From the NCBI GenBank assembly GCA_017427415.1, contig JAFRSU010000091.1:1-64000 (forward strand): a DNA stretch of 64,000 nt. The letters run 5' to 3'. Numbering within the stretch: position 1 is the first letter of the stretch; each line of letters begins with the position of its first letter. Both the position numbers and the translations under genes were made by a program. Shown in pieces: positions 7,377-16,636 of the stretch. The notes beneath the pieces are model-generated. The model saw only the letters and a program-made list of their open reading frames with translations. It had not been told where the DNA came from and searched no databases. This DNA is from Lachnospiraceae bacterium. Lineage in GTDB: Bacteria > Bacillota > Clostridia > Lachnospirales > Lachnospiraceae.

Positions 7377-8747
7377 ATGAAAACAGATTTACTGAATGAA
7401 TTAAGAAAAGGCAGGGAACTGAGCCGGCGGGGACAGATATCCTTGGTGCTGATGCTGAGCTTCCCTGCCATCATGTCCATGATATCGACCATAGTCATGG
7501 AATATATAGATGCTTCCATGGTAGGAAGCCTCGGCTCCGACCGCTCGGCAGCCATAGGAGTGGTATCCACTACCACCTGGCTGGTCTCGGGACTTTGCTC
7601 GAGCGTCGGGACCGGATTTACCGTCGGTCTGGCACACAGGATAGGCGCAGGCGAAGATGAGGAAGCACGAAAATATGTTAAGACCGGATTTTTGGCAGTA
7701 TTATTGTTCTCAGGGGTACTGCTCTTAATATCGGTACTTATACACAGGCTGCTCCCTGTATGGATGGGAGCGGAGGAAAAGATACTTGACGATGCCTCCG
7801 ACTACTTCCTGATATTCGGACTTTCCCTGCCGCTGATGCAGATCACTCATACCGGTGCGGGAATGCTGGAATGCAGCGGCAACATGAAGCTGCCGGCGCT
7901 CCTTAATGTCGCGATGTGTGTCCTTGATGTGGCATTTAATGCGTTTTTTATTTATGAAGCAGGACTCGGAGTTAAGGGTGCGGCACTCGGTACATTCTGT
8001 GCCCATGCGGTAGGTGCTGCCGGCATACTTCTTGCGGTACTTGTATTTTCGAAGAAGCTGCACCTGAGGAAAAATGAGCATGGCTTGTTAAGCAAGGATA
8101 AGCTTAACGCTGCGATAAGGCTGTCGATACCTGTGATGGCCAGCTCGCTCATCATGGGCTTTGCATATGTACTCTCGACTAAGATAGTATCCCCTCTTGG
8201 CAATATCGCGATCACGGCCAATTCGTTCTCGATCACTGCCGAGAGCCTGTGCTATATGCCGGGGTACGGCATCTCGCATGCTGCTGTGACATTGGTCGGG
8301 CAGATGAAGGGAGCCGGGAATAAAAAGCTGGAAAAAGATTTTGCATATATGACGGTGATCACGGGTATGATATTTATGGCACTCTCAGCGGTGCTTCTGT
8401 ATATTTTTGCTCCCGAGATGATCGGTATTATGACCGACGAGGCAGAGGTGAGGGACCTTGGTACGAGGATCCTCCGTATAGAGGCTTTTGCGGAGCCGAT
8501 GTTCGGGGCTTCGATCGTAGCAGAGGGTGTGTTCAGAGGCATGGGCAAGACCAGGATCCCCACTGTGCTCAACCTTATCAGCATGTGGTGTGTGAGACTG
8601 CCCGCGTCATATTTTGCGGCCAAACAGTTCGGACTGGTGGGCGTATGGTATGTAATGTGCCTTGAGCTTTGCTTCAGGGGCATCATATTCCTCGTAGCAT
8701 TATGGAATGCATACAGAAAGAAATCGATAAATTTGGTACTAAAGTAA
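7377..8747 (+). CDS. MATE-family efflux transporter
   Basis: A 456-residue protein with twelve hydrophobic segments in two similar halves, the usual MATE layout and length. The N-half contains LSFPAIMSMISTIVMEYIDASMVGSLG and the C-half contains GVFRGMGKTRIPTVLNLI, both typical family signatures. MATE pumps exchange Na+ or H+ for drugs or metabolites. The substrate cannot be inferred. Tight spacing to the GNAT gene suggests joint expression. Confidence 0.9.
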   Translation: MKTDLLNELRKGRELSRRGQISLVLMLSFPAIMSMISTIVMEYIDASMVGSLGSDRSAAIGVVSTTTWLVSGLCSSVGTGFTVGLAHRIGAGEDEEARKYVKTGFLAVLLFSGVLLLISVLIHRLLPVWMGAEEKILDDASDYFLIFGLSLPLMQITHTGAGMLECSGNMKLPALLNVAMCVLDVAFNAFFIYEAGLGVKGAALGTFCAHAVGAAGILLAVLVFSKKLHLRKNEHGLLSKDKLNAAIRLSIPVMASSLIMGFAYVLSTKIVSPLGNIAITANSFSITAESLCYMPGYGISHAAVTLVGQMKGAGNKKLEKDFAYMTVITGMIFMALSAVLLYIFAPEMIGIMTDEAEVRDLGTRILRIEAFAEPMFGASIVAEGVFRGMGKTRIPTVLNLISMWCVRLPASYFAAKQFGLVGVWYVMCLELCFRGIIFLVALWNAYRKKSINLVLK

Positions 8748-8788
8748 TTTGTCAGTTAAGCCGATATAGTAATTAGAAAAAGAATGAT

Positions 8789-8873
8789 AAGAGCAAACCA
8801 TCTGAAAGGGTGGGGCGCAAAGCTATAAGGGACTAAAGGGATACTTGGTATTCCAATGTCAGCCAGTTGCCGT
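8789..8873 (+). promoter_or_regulatory. GEMM-I cyclic dinucleotide riboswitch
   Basis: The conserved core is present: GAGCAAACC, a GAAA tetraloop hairpin, GGGGCGCAAAGC, a GGGACTAAAGGG hairpin with its tetraloop-receptor-like segment, and CAGCCAGTTGCCG at the 3' side. GEMM-I RNAs bind cyclic di-GMP. The base before GCAAACC, equivalent to G20 of the V. cholerae Vc2 RNA, is A. A20 variants include RNAs that bind 3',3'-cGAMP. The A47-equivalent (GCAAAG) is kept. An intrinsic terminator follows within 20 bases, so control is probably at transcription. Confidence 0.9.
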
Positions 8874-8892
8874 TCGTAAAGTAAGATTTAAG

Positions 8893-8924
8893 AACATTGC
8901 AGACTGTCCCTGCAATGTTTTTTT
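8893..8924 (+). terminator. Riboswitch expression-platform terminator
   Basis: AACATTGCA (8893-8901) pairs with TGCAATGTT (8911-8919) and is followed by a T run. It lies between the GEMM aptamer and the TTG start at 8944, so ligand-dependent folding of the aptamer could decide read-through. Confidence 0.85.
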
Positions 8925-8943
8925 GTTTAGGGGGTGAGAAAAG

Positions 8944-9174
8944 TTGAAAGGTTATCTGACATTGGCCGAGGCGGCTGAAAAGTGGAATGTGACTTCGAGA
9001 TTGCTGAGTCTGTATTGCAACACCGGCAGGATTGAGGGAGCTGAGAGAGCCGGAAAGATATGGCTCATACCTGAGGATGCCGTAAAACCTGCGGACAAGC
9101 GCGTTTCGTCCGGGAAGTATATCGGCTGGAGAGAGAGATTTAAGAAAACTGAAAAAGAAAAGAAAGTAATGTAA
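8944..9174 (+). CDS. Small helix-turn-helix (excisionase-like) DNA-binding protein
   Basis: A 76-residue protein with a TTG start, preceded by GGGGGTGAG. Residues 5-45 fit a MerR/excisionase-type winged helix: LTLAEAAEKWNV, then RLLSLYCNTGRIEGAERAGKIWLIPEDA. Such proteins bind DNA as excisionases or small regulators. No integrase or phage gene is nearby, so a regulator is more likely. It is the only gene between the GEMM riboswitch terminator and the next terminator (9173), so it appears to be the sole target of that RNA. Confidence 0.8.
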   Translation: MKGYLTLAEAAEKWNVTSRLLSLYCNTGRIEGAERAGKIWLIPEDAVKPADKRVSSGKYIGWRERFKKTEKEKKVM

Positions 9175-9200
9175 AAGCATCCAAAAGGGTGCTTTTCTTT
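9173..9200 (+). terminator. Intrinsic terminator after the HTH gene
   Basis: AAAAGCATCC (9173-9182) pairs with GGGTGCTTTT (9187-9196), allowing one G-U pair, with a 4-base loop and a following CTTTT. It overlaps the stop codon of the HTH gene. Confidence 0.75.
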
Positions 9201-9332
9201 TGCTTCAATCCCGTATGTGGACAACATAAAACATGGAAACAGAAGGATTTTTGTGATATATTTGTTTTGTTTTATCATATATAATGCGATAAGTGCGTAA
9301 AATAGTGACTTTAATTTGGCAGGAGGTTAATG

Positions 9333-10169
9333 ATGGCAAATCTTATAATGCGTTTTGCGGGCGGAAAACCCAAGGCATTGACATTAAGTTATGATGACGG
9401 AGTGGAGCAGGATGAGAAGCTCATCGAAATAGCGGAAAAATACGGTATAAAGGGTACATTCAACATTAACAGCGGCTGCTTCCCCGAGGATGATGTGGTA
9501 TATGCTCCGGGGACCATACACAGGAGGATGCCTTTATCGAGACTTAAGGCGGCATATGAAAAAAGCAGCTGGGAGATTGCTGCTCATGCATATACGCATG
9601 CTGCGCTGGTAGGACTTCCAGGCAATGTGGCTACAGATGAAGTGCTCCGTGACAGGATGAGGCTGGAGGAGCTGTTCGGAAAGGTGATAAGGGGCTTTGC
9701 ATACCCTTACGGCGCCTATGATGACAAGAGTGTGGAGATACTTAAGAACTGCGGCATCTGCTATGCAAGGACGGTCAATTCCACACGCGATTTCCGTATA
9801 CCGCAGGACTGGCTGAGACTGTCGGCGACCTGCCACCACAACGATCCCGAGCTTATGAACCTGGCAGACAGATTTATAAATACAAAAAACAGTTGGTCAC
9901 CCATGCTTTTCTACCTGTGGGGTCACAGCTATGAGTTTGAGCAGTTTGACAACTGGGGCGTGATAGAGAAGTTCGCCGAAAAAGTAAGCGGAAAAGACGA
10001 TATCTGGTATGCGTCCAATATCGAGATATATGATTACTGCCATGCATTCCATGAGCTTATATTTAATACTGCCATGACAGAGTGCATCAATCCCACCTCG
10101 ACCGACGTATGGTTTACATACGGGGAGAAGGATGTACAGGTACCTGCCGGTGGGGCTGTAAAATTCTAA
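9333..10169 (+). CDS. Polysaccharide deacetylase-family protein
   Basis: A protein of about 278 residues with the NodB fold. The metal/catalytic motif is LTLSYDDG (first Asp-Asp), and the second is AAHAYTHA, giving the two metal-binding histidines; RGFAYPYGAYDD is the third motif. There is no signal peptide, so it may act on a cytoplasmic substrate or be exported by another route. AGGAGG at 9321 sits 6 bases before the second ATG (9333) and only 3 before the ATG at 9330; the former is preferred. Confidence 0.85.
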   Translation: MANLIMRFAGGKPKALTLSYDDGVEQDEKLIEIAEKYGIKGTFNINSGCFPEDDVVYAPGTIHRRMPLSRLKAAYEKSSWEIAAHAYTHAALVGLPGNVATDEVLRDRMRLEELFGKVIRGFAYPYGAYDDKSVEILKNCGICYARTVNSTRDFRIPQDWLRLSATCHHNDPELMNLADRFINTKNSWSPMLFYLWGHSYEFEQFDNWGVIEKFAEKVSGKDDIWYASNIEIYDYCHAFHELIFNTAMTECINPTSTDVWFTYGEKDVQVPAGGAVKF

Positions 10170-10188
10170 AGGGCAAAAGTCCCTGTGA

Positions 10189-10217
10189 TTGAAATTTCAA
10201 GTTTTTTATGGTATAGT
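10189..10217 (+). promoter_or_regulatory. Sigma-A promoter for the acyltransferase gene
   Basis: TTGAAA (10189-10194) and TATAGT (10212-10217) are 17 bases apart. The start codon of the next gene is 45 bases downstream of the -10 box. Confidence 0.7.
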
Positions 10218-10261
10218 AAAATAGAATCTTTATAAGATGATATATGTAACGGAAAAGAAAT

Positions 10262-11347
10262 ATGGTCAAAGAAACAAAACGTGTCAATTACATAGATAAC
10301 CTGCGGTGGATCACGGTCTCGCTCTTAGTACTGTATCATACGGCTATGGCGTATAATACATGGGGAGAGGCCAACTATATATTTTTTGAAGAGATAAAGC
10401 CGATAGCAGCCATAGTGGTGATGCTCAGCCCCTGGTTCATGCCGCTTATGTTCCTGCTCGCAGGGGTATCCTCCGCTTATTCGTTAAAAAAGAGAGGCTA
10501 TAAGGCATTTATCGTCGAGAGGTTTAAAAGGCTCGGGATCCCGTTTGTATTCGGACTTCTTGTAATTAACCCGGTCTTAAGTTTTATAGCCGATGTTACC
10601 CACAACGGGTATACCGGCGGATACTTTAAACACTACGGGGTGTATTTTACAAGGGTTACCGATCTGACCGGATACGACGGCGGGTTCACTTTGGGGCATT
10701 TCTGGTTTATCGCGGTACTTATGGGGATTTCTCTTTTGTCATGTCTGATAATAAAGCTTACGGACATCATAAAAAAGAAATACATTAAAAATACCAAAAC
10801 CTTTAAGATCATAGGCGGAGTATTGCTTGCGGTCACAGCCGTTGGGACCTTTGAAATATATGCTTACGGAAAAAGGCTTATAACATATCTGGCGGTGTAT
10901 CTGCTCGGATATTATTTCTTTAAGGACAGGGAGTTTGTAAAAAAGATTGCCGCACACAAGTGGCTGCTTACGGCAGTATTCGTTGCGGCATCGGTGGCAA
11001 ATGCGGTTATCTTTGTATTTATAGGCGGAAACGAGACGCTTAATACCATATGCATGTACGGCTCATTTATATTCGGGTTACCAGCACTTATCGCCATCGG
11101 GCACGATCATCTGGATTATACCGGACATTTTTCGGCGTTTAACTCCAGGATATCGTATGTATATTATATCATTCATTATCCGATAGTAGTGCTCAGCCAG
11201 TATTATTTTGATATGATGAATCCCGGTTATGTCATTATCTTCTTTCTGACGATCGCAGTCTCATATCCTTTTACGGATCTGTTGTGCTATTGTATAGATA
11301 AGACAAAATATATCCGGGTATTATTCGGTTTGAAGAGAAAAAACTAA
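10262..11347 (+). CDS. Acyltransferase family 3 membrane protein
   Basis: A 361-residue protein with about ten hydrophobic segments. The N-terminus RVNYIDNLRWITVSLLVLYH matches the Acyltransferase_3 start, with the catalytic histidine in LYHTAMAY. FFLLAG-type sequence appears as MFLLAGVSSAYSL, and RFKRLGIPFVFGLLV follows. The family O-acylates sugars, antibiotics or wall polymers at the membrane. The substrate is unknown. A sigma-A promoter and a weak GGAAAAG site precede it. Confidence 0.88.
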   Translation: MVKETKRVNYIDNLRWITVSLLVLYHTAMAYNTWGEANYIFFEEIKPIAAIVVMLSPWFMPLMFLLAGVSSAYSLKKRGYKAFIVERFKRLGIPFVFGLLVINPVLSFIADVTHNGYTGGYFKHYGVYFTRVTDLTGYDGGFTLGHFWFIAVLMGISLLSCLIIKLTDIIKKKYIKNTKTFKIIGGVLLAVTAVGTFEIYAYGKRLITYLAVYLLGYYFFKDREFVKKIAAHKWLLTAVFVAASVANAVIFVFIGGNETLNTICMYGSFIFGLPALIAIGHDHLDYTGHFSAFNSRISYVYYIIHYPIVVLSQYYFDMMNPGYVIIFFLTIAVSYPFTDLLCYCIDKTKYIRVLFGLKRKN

Positions 11348-11453
11348 TCAATCGGATAAGATGCAGGATATCGTCGGTAAGTTTGAGATATAACTGGGAA
11401 ACGCAGAAAGTGGTTTCGAGGTGTTATTGACTTTAAGATAGAGAGGTGACAGG

Positions 11454-12527
11454 GTGAAGAGCAGTGGCTTGATAGACAAAACGTTACATTTTCTGGTGCA
11501 TAACAGTTTCCTGTTTACGGTTATTGTTATGGGCCTGGTCCATGCAACCCTTTTGCTCATAATGCTGATAGCGGGTGTAATGCCTTTGGTATATCTGAAT
11601 GCAGTTAGTGTCATAGTATATCTGTTCTGTACGGTACTAAGTAAATTCGGACATATCATGCCCGTGTATATCAGTATACTTTTAGAGGTAAGCATTTACT
11701 CGGTTGCCGCCACTTATTTTGTCGGCTGGCACAGCGGAACATATTGTTTCATCTGCTCCATCATCCCGATCATCATCTATTTCGGAAGCTTTCTGTTCAA
11801 GCCGGAAAAAAGATGGATCATTGCCCTGATCTATACGGGCAATTTTGCACTTTATATCTTTTTGTATTTCAGGTTTCATGATGAGATGCCGGTATATGAA
11901 CTGTCACATGCAGCGGGTTCGGTACTGATGATCTTTTCGTCGTTCGTGGCTGTATTTTCGATCATCTTTTACAACACGATATATATCTATACAAGTGAGT
12001 CTGAAAGGAACAGTCTTGAGAAGAAAAATGTGCAGCTCTCGGATGACGCGCATAAGGATGCGCTGACGGACCTGCTTAACAGGCGAGGGTTTCTGCCTGT
12101 GATGGAAGCGCTCATGAAGGATGAAAGAAGCAGGAATTTTTGTGTGGCATTCTGCGATATAGATAATTTTAAGCGTGTGAACGATTCCTACGGGCATGAC
12201 GGCGGAGATGAGGTACTCCGCCATATTACCAAGATATTAAGAAATGAAATGCAGGGCTGCGATATCTGCAGATGGGGCGGCGAGGAGATGGTCATCCTTA
12301 TGAGGGACTATGATTTTGCCGTTGCCAAAGAAAAGATGGAATATATAAGAAAGATCGTCGAGGCTAACCCGACGGTATTCTATAACAAACGTATACCCGT
12401 GACCATTACCATCGGCTTAGAGGAGAACAAGGATATCTACAATAATCCCGAAGAGCTCATCAAGGTTGCGGACGAACGCATGTATTACGGTAAGAAACAC
12501 GGGAAAAATATAGTGATCCACAAGTAG
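11454..12527 (+). CDS. Membrane diguanylate cyclase (GGDEF)
   Basis: A 357-residue protein with a GTG start preceded by GAGAGGTGA. Residues 15-180 carry about six membrane helices. A GGDEF domain follows from about residue 200: KDALTDLLNRRGF, FCDIDNFKRVNDSYGHDGGDEVL, and the active-site loop RWGGEEM. The signature is a GGEEF variant with Met at the last place. No RxxD inhibitory site is seen at the usual position. It should make cyclic di-GMP. It lies 2.6 kb from a GEMM riboswitch. Confidence 0.92.
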   Translation: MKSSGLIDKTLHFLVHNSFLFTVIVMGLVHATLLLIMLIAGVMPLVYLNAVSVIVYLFCTVLSKFGHIMPVYISILLEVSIYSVAATYFVGWHSGTYCFICSIIPIIIYFGSFLFKPEKRWIIALIYTGNFALYIFLYFRFHDEMPVYELSHAAGSVLMIFSSFVAVFSIIFYNTIYIYTSESERNSLEKKNVQLSDDAHKDALTDLLNRRGFLPVMEALMKDERSRNFCVAFCDIDNFKRVNDSYGHDGGDEVLRHITKILRNEMQGCDICRWGGEEMVILMRDYDFAVAKEKMEYIRKIVEANPTVFYNKRIPVTITIGLEENKDIYNNPEELIKVADERMYYGKKHGKNIVIHK

Positions 12528-12588
12528 GGTATAAGACCTGATGCGGAGTGTGCCGCGTATTGAAAGTAAGGAAGTAATAGGAAGTAAT

Positions 12589-14394
12589 ATGAAAAAAAAG
12601 GGAATTCTGAATAAAAATCTGTTTTTGTACTGTGGATTGGAGAAAGAACAGTTTGACAATATTTTTGATAAGATCATGGACAGAAATGTCAAGCTGGTAT
12701 TTAAATGTAATATTGTGATCATCGTACTCGGTCTGTTCTTTTTCCTGCTGAATCTCCTTCTTAAAACCGAAAATCTGGCAGCGTACTGGGTATTGATCAT
12801 CGGCGGTATCGCACTGTATCTGTATAAAATACTGATGAAAAAGATGAAGGGTATCCATGCATTTATATACTGTTATGCCCTTTTGGTAACGGTGCTTATA
12901 TTCGGCATGATCCTAAGTATACAGCCGACGACTATAAATATGCCTTCTACGAGCTTTATCGCCTTTCTGGCATTTCTTCCCCTGATAGTAAACGACAAAC
13001 CGACCAGGATGGGTTTGCTAATATTTCTTGCGGCATTGGCTTATTTTCTTATAAGCGTGAACTTAAAATCCGGTGTCGTATTTAAGGCGGATGTCATGAA
13101 TACCGGGACGTTTGCGGTACTGGGATTTGTCCTTTATATAAGCATCTCCAACAGAAGCGTCAAAGAGATATTCTACTGGACACAGGCTGCAGAGAACGAA
13201 CGTATCAGGGAAGAAGCACATGTGGCAGAGCAGGCGAGCAGGGCCAAGAGCAACTTTCTTGCCAATATGTCCCACGAGATAAGAACACCCATGAATGCCA
13301 TAATCGGCTTGGATGAGATGATTCTAAGGGAGTCTAAAGAAGAGAATACCCTTATATACGCGTCGGATATCAAGAGTGCCGGAAATACGCTCCTTTCGAT
13401 CATAAACGATATCCTTGACCTAAGTAAGATCGAGTCCGGAAAAATGGAGTTGGTACCGGTCAATTATGAGGTATCCTCCGTGATCAACGATATCGTCAAT
13501 ATGACGGAAAAGAAAGCCGAAGACAAGAAGCTGAAGTTCACCGTAGATGCAAAAGAGGATATCCCCTCCGTACTTAACGGTGATGAAATCCGTATACGCC
13601 AGATACTCTTGAACATAGTGAACAATGCCGTCAAGTATACCGAAAAAGGCAGTATAGATGTGAAAATATCCTTTGACAGGGAAGCGTCCGTGCTTACAGC
13701 CGTTGTAAAGGATACCGGTATCGGTATCAGGCCCGGGGAGAAGGAGAGGCTGTTTGATTCCTTCCAGCGCTTAGATGCCACACGTAACAGGAATATCGAA
13801 GGTACGGGCTTAGGACTTAATATATCGAAGCAGCTCGCAGAGATGATGGGCGGCAGCATAGAGGTTGAAAGCGAGTACGGAAAAGGCTCCGTATTTACCG
13901 TAAAGGTAGTGCAGAAAGTGGCTGATGATACGCCCATGGGAGATTATTCCAAGCGGCTCGAAAAGGCGAGACAGGAGGAAAAGGAATACGAGGGTAAGCT
14001 ATTAGCACCCAATACCAGGATACTTGTTGTAGATGATAATGAAATGAACATCAAGGTAGTAAGATTCCTGCTTAAAAAGACCGCGATCGACATCAGATCC
14101 GCATTATCCGGAGCAGAGTGCATAGAAATGCTTAAATCTGAACAATATGATGTTATCCTGCTCGATCAGATGATGCCCGGTATGTCCGGTATAGAGACGC
14201 TGAAAACAATAAGGGAACTGCAGTTAGCCGACGGGGTACCCGTGATAGCCCTTACTGCCGATGCGATAGCCGGTGCCAGGGAGCTGTACATTGAACAGGG
14301 CTTTACCGATTACCTGTCAAAACCCATCATATATGAGGAACTTGAAAAGATACTGACAAAATATCTTCCGGCCTGCGTGAGGCCGGAAAAATAA
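12589..14394 (+). CDS. Hybrid sensor histidine kinase/response regulator
   Basis: About 601 residues. Residues 35-185 contain paired membrane helices. A HisKA domain follows with NFLANMSHEIRTPMNAIIG (phospho-accepting His near residue 229), then a HATPase domain (NIVNNAVKYTEKG, DTGIGI, GTGLGL). The C-terminal receiver has VVDDNEMN and the acceptor Asp in ILLDQMMPG near 525. There is no HPt domain, so a separate phosphotransfer partner is expected. The ATG at 12589 is favoured over 12541 because a GGAAG site precedes it. It follows the GGDEF gene by about 60 bases and is probably co-transcribed. Confidence 0.9.
   Translation: MKKKGILNKNLFLYCGLEKEQFDNIFDKIMDRNVKLVFKCNIVIIVLGLFFFLLNLLLKTENLAAYWVLIIGGIALYLYKILMKKMKGIHAFIYCYALLVTVLIFGMILSIQPTTINMPSTSFIAFLAFLPLIVNDKPTRMGLLIFLAALAYFLISVNLKSGVVFKADVMNTGTFAVLGFVLYISISNRSVKEIFYWTQAAENERIREEAHVAEQASRAKSNFLANMSHEIRTPMNAIIGLDEMILRESKEENTLIYASDIKSAGNTLLSIINDILDLSKIESGKMELVPVNYEVSSVINDIVNMTEKKAEDKKLKFTVDAKEDIPSVLNGDEIRIRQILLNIVNNAVKYTEKGSIDVKISFDREASVLTAVVKDTGIGIRPGEKERLFDSFQRLDATRNRNIEGTGLGLNISKQLAEMMGGSIEVESEYGKGSVFTVKVVQKVADDTPMGDYSKRLEKARQEEKEYEGKLLAPNTRILVVDDNEMNIKVVRFLLKKTAIDIRSALSGAECIEMLKSEQYDVILLDQMMPGMSGIETLKTIRELQLADGVPVIALTADAIAGARELYIEQGFTDYLSKPIIYEELEKILTKYLPACVRPEK
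14366..14388 (+). terminator. Possible terminator hairpin at gene end
   Basis: TTCCGGCCT (14366-14374) pairs with AGGCCGGAA (14380-14388) across 5 bases. It is inside the last codons of the kinase gene and is followed by AAAATAAG, not a T run, so termination is uncertain. It separates convergent genes. Confidence 0.4.
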
Positions 14395-14422
14395 GAGGTT
14401 GAACCTGTAGGACTATAGAATA

Positions 14423-15298
14423 TTATTTTACGATCTCACCGTACATTTCCGGACGTCTGTCGCGGAAAAGTCCCCAGGAGAGCCTGTTTTCGGCGATAAG
14501 GTCGAGATCGAAGGTCTTAAGGAGAATCTCTTCTTTGTCCCTTGATGCGCTTTTTACTATTTCACCGGTTTCATCGGTTATAAATGAAGAACCGTAAAAG
14601 ATGAGAGAGGATTTCAGTCCCGCATTTTCCTCGCAGGGCTCGACATCCTCTTTTCCTATCCTGTTGGCTGCGACTACGGGGACCAAGTTGGATGCGGAAT
14701 GTCCCTGCATGCATCTTCTCCAATGCGGCATGCTGTCGGTGTCCAGTATGGGTTCTGAGCCGATGGCGGTAGGATAGAAGATGATCTCGGCACCCTTTAA
14801 TGCCAGCACTCTGGCAGTCTCGGGGAACCACTGGTCCCAGCATATGCCGGCTCCCAGTCTTCCGTACCTTGTATCAAATACCATAAAGCCCGTATTTCCG
14901 GGAGTGAAATAAAACTTTTCCTGATAAAAGTGATCGTCCGGGATATGGGTTTTTCTGTATACACCGAGGAGCGTGCCGTCGGCATCTATCCAGGCAAGAG
15001 AGTTATAAAGGACATTTCCGTCCTTTTCGTAAAAGCTTACGGGAAGGACTACGCTTAACTCTTTAGCAAGCTTCTGAGCTGCTTTTACTGCGGGGTTCTC
15101 ATCCGTCGGTAAGGCATATTTATAAAAATCATATCTTCTTTGCTGACAGAAGTATTCTCTTTCGAAAAGCTCCGGGAGGAGGACCACCTGCGCACCCTTT
15201 GATGCAGCCTCACGGACCATTTTCTCGGCTTTATCGATATTTTCTTCAACAATTTTGCTGCACTGCATCTGTATGGCAGCTACTGTGATATTTCTCAT
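14423..15298 (-). CDS. aguB: N-carbamoylputrescine amidase
   Basis: A 291-residue nitrilase-superfamily enzyme that hydrolyses N-carbamoylputrescine to putrescine, CO2 and ammonia. The catalytic triad is visible: Glu in LLPELFER, Lys in YRKTHIPDD and Cys in GICWDQWFPE. SEPILDTDSMPHWRRCMQGH is characteristic of the AguB subfamily. The length is standard. It lies 18 bases downstream of aguA on the same strand, making a two-step agmatine-to-putrescine operon. Confidence 0.95.
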   Translation of the reverse strand: MRNITVAAIQMQCSKIVEENIDKAEKMVREAASKGAQVVLLPELFEREYFCQQRRYDFYKYALPTDENPAVKAAQKLAKELSVVLPVSFYEKDGNVLYNSLAWIDADGTLLGVYRKTHIPDDHFYQEKFYFTPGNTGFMVFDTRYGRLGAGICWDQWFPETARVLALKGAEIIFYPTAIGSEPILDTDSMPHWRRCMQGHSASNLVPVVAANRIGKEDVEPCEENAGLKSSLIFYGSSFITDETGEIVKSASRDKEEILLKTFDLDLIAENRLSWGLFRDRRPEMYGEIVK

Positions 15299-15313
15299 GC
15301 TGTTTTCCTTTCT

Positions 15314-15332
15314 CGATCAGAGGGACGGTTCT
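15314..15332 (-). repeat. Palindromic repeat, family A, copy 3 (half element)
   Basis: CGATCAGAGGGACGGTTCT matches 6137-6155 with one mismatch, but the right stem arm is absent. It overlaps the 3' end of aguA: the TGA stop at 15317-15319 and the last codons (Glu-Pro-Ser-Leu) are read from this repeat. Confidence 0.7.
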
Positions 15333-16447
15333 CCCGCCGGGATCTGCTGTGTAATACAATGTATGTTACCGCCTCCGAGCAGTATATCACGTGCCTGTAT
15401 CTGTATGACCTTGCGCTCCGGGCAGAGCTTTTCCATGATCTCTTTGGCTTTTATATCACTTTCAGTGTTTTCACCGCCGAATGCGGGGAGTATGACTGCT
15501 CCGTTTGAAAAATAGAAGTTTACGTAGGATGCGGCCAGTCTTTCCCCGACTTCACGCTCGTCCTCGCCTTCTTCAAATTCGTAGCCTAAAAGGTCTTCTT
15601 CTTTTATAAAAACATGCTTTTCGGGGATGGGGAGCTTGTGGACTGTTAAGCTTCGCCCCTTTGCATCGGTTTCGCTTTTAAGGACCTCAAGGTTTTCTTT
15701 TGAAAGTGCATATTGCGGGTCGTTTTCGTCATCCGTCCAGGCGAGTACCACTTCACCGGGCCTGATAAAAGCACATATGTTATCCACATGCCCGTCTGTC
15801 TCATCGTTATATATCCCGTTCGGAAGCCATATGACTTTTTCGGCCCCTAAGTATTCTTTCAGCTTTTTTTCGATCTCATCCTTTGTCATACGCGGGTTCC
15901 GTCCGGGGCTCAGCAGGCATTCACATGTAACCATGAGGGTACCTTCTCCGTCCGAGTGGATGGAGCCGCCCTCAAGTACGAAGGGAGCAGCATCATATGC
16001 TTTATAGCCTTCCATCCCGGCAAAGAAAAGCGCAAATGCGTCATCCTTTTTCCAGGAGGGATACAGTCCGTTATATTCACCGCCCCATGCATTAAAGGTC
16101 CAGTTGACTGCCCTTACCTCGCCGGCAGCGTTTTTTACAAATGTGGGAGCCACATCCCTGGCCCAGGCGTCATCCGTTTCGGTCTTAAATATCCGGACAT
16201 TCTCAATACCGGACAGCTCGGATACGGCACTTTCATATGCGGTTTTGCCTGCTGCCACAAATACTTCTTCGCTTTCGGCGATGGCACTTATTATATTCTT
16301 AAAGGCGAATCTGGCGGCTTTGGCCCCGTAAGGCCACGAACCGGGACGCTCCGGCCATATCATTATGCATCCGCGGTGCGGTTCGAATTCTCCGGGCATA
16401 TAAAATCCGTCTTCCCGGGGAAGACCGGTTGATATTTTTGCTTCCAT
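15317..16447 (-). CDS. aguA: Agmatine deiminase
   Basis: A 376-residue peptidyl-arginine-deiminase-fold enzyme converting agmatine to N-carbamoylputrescine and ammonia. Signatures include [16 protein letters not shown] at the N-terminus, [30 protein letters not shown] and the catalytic cysteine in [11 protein letters not shown] near the end. A strong AAAGGAGGTG precedes the ATG. The last four codons and the stop come from a dispersed repeat, so the extreme C-terminus may differ from relatives. Confidence 0.95.
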   Translation of the reverse strand: MEAKISTGLPREDGFYMPGEFEPHRGCIMIWPERPGSWPYGAKAARFAFKNIISAIAESEEVFVAAGKTAYESAVSELSGIENVRIFKTETDDAWARDVAPTFVKNAAGEVRAVNWTFNAWGGEYNGLYPSWKKDDAFALFFAGMEGYKAYDAAPFVLEGGSIHSDGEGTLMVTCECLLSPGRNPRMTKDEIEKKLKEYLGAEKVIWLPNGIYNDETDGHVDNICAFIRPGEVVLAWTDDENDPQYALSKENLEVLKSETDAKGRSLTVHKLPIPEKHVFIKEEDLLGYEFEEGEDEREVGERLAASYVNFYFSNGAVILPAFGGENTESDIKAKEIMEKLCPERKVIQIQARDILLGGGNIHCITQQIPAGEPSL

Positions 16448-16488
16448 GACCGCACACCTCCTTTATGTTCTGTGGGATTCCATATATC

Positions 16489-16517
16489 AGCATATCATAA
16501 ACAGGGGGTCCTTGCAA
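16489..16517 (-). promoter_or_regulatory. Probable promoter of aguA-aguB
   Basis: On the - strand TTGCAA (16517-16512) and TATGCT (16494-16489) are spaced by 17 bases. The aguA start is about 40 bases further. Confidence 0.5.
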
Positions 16518-16540
16518 TAGGCTCTTCACCTAAAATCCGA

Positions 16541-16569
16541 TTGCATTCACTTGTAAATTATGATAAAAT
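16541..16569 (+). promoter_or_regulatory. Probable sigma-A promoter of the HD-GYP gene
   Basis: TTGCAT (16541-16546) and TAAAAT (16564-16569) with a 17-base spacer, 67 bases before the start codon. It diverges from the aguA promoter. Confidence 0.55.
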
Positions 16570-16636
16570 TAACTTGGTATATTCTGTGATGAAGTAAAGT
16601 TTTTTATGACTTTTTGAAACGGGGGCACCTGATAAT

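Noticed and set aside
8944..9174. Prophage excisionase
   Set aside because: The fold fits, but no integrase, attachment site or phage gene is near, and it is the target of a riboswitch, so a regulator is preferred.
12541..12588. Earlier ATG for the hybrid histidine kinase
   Set aside because: No ribosome binding site before it, while GGAAG precedes the ATG at 12589.
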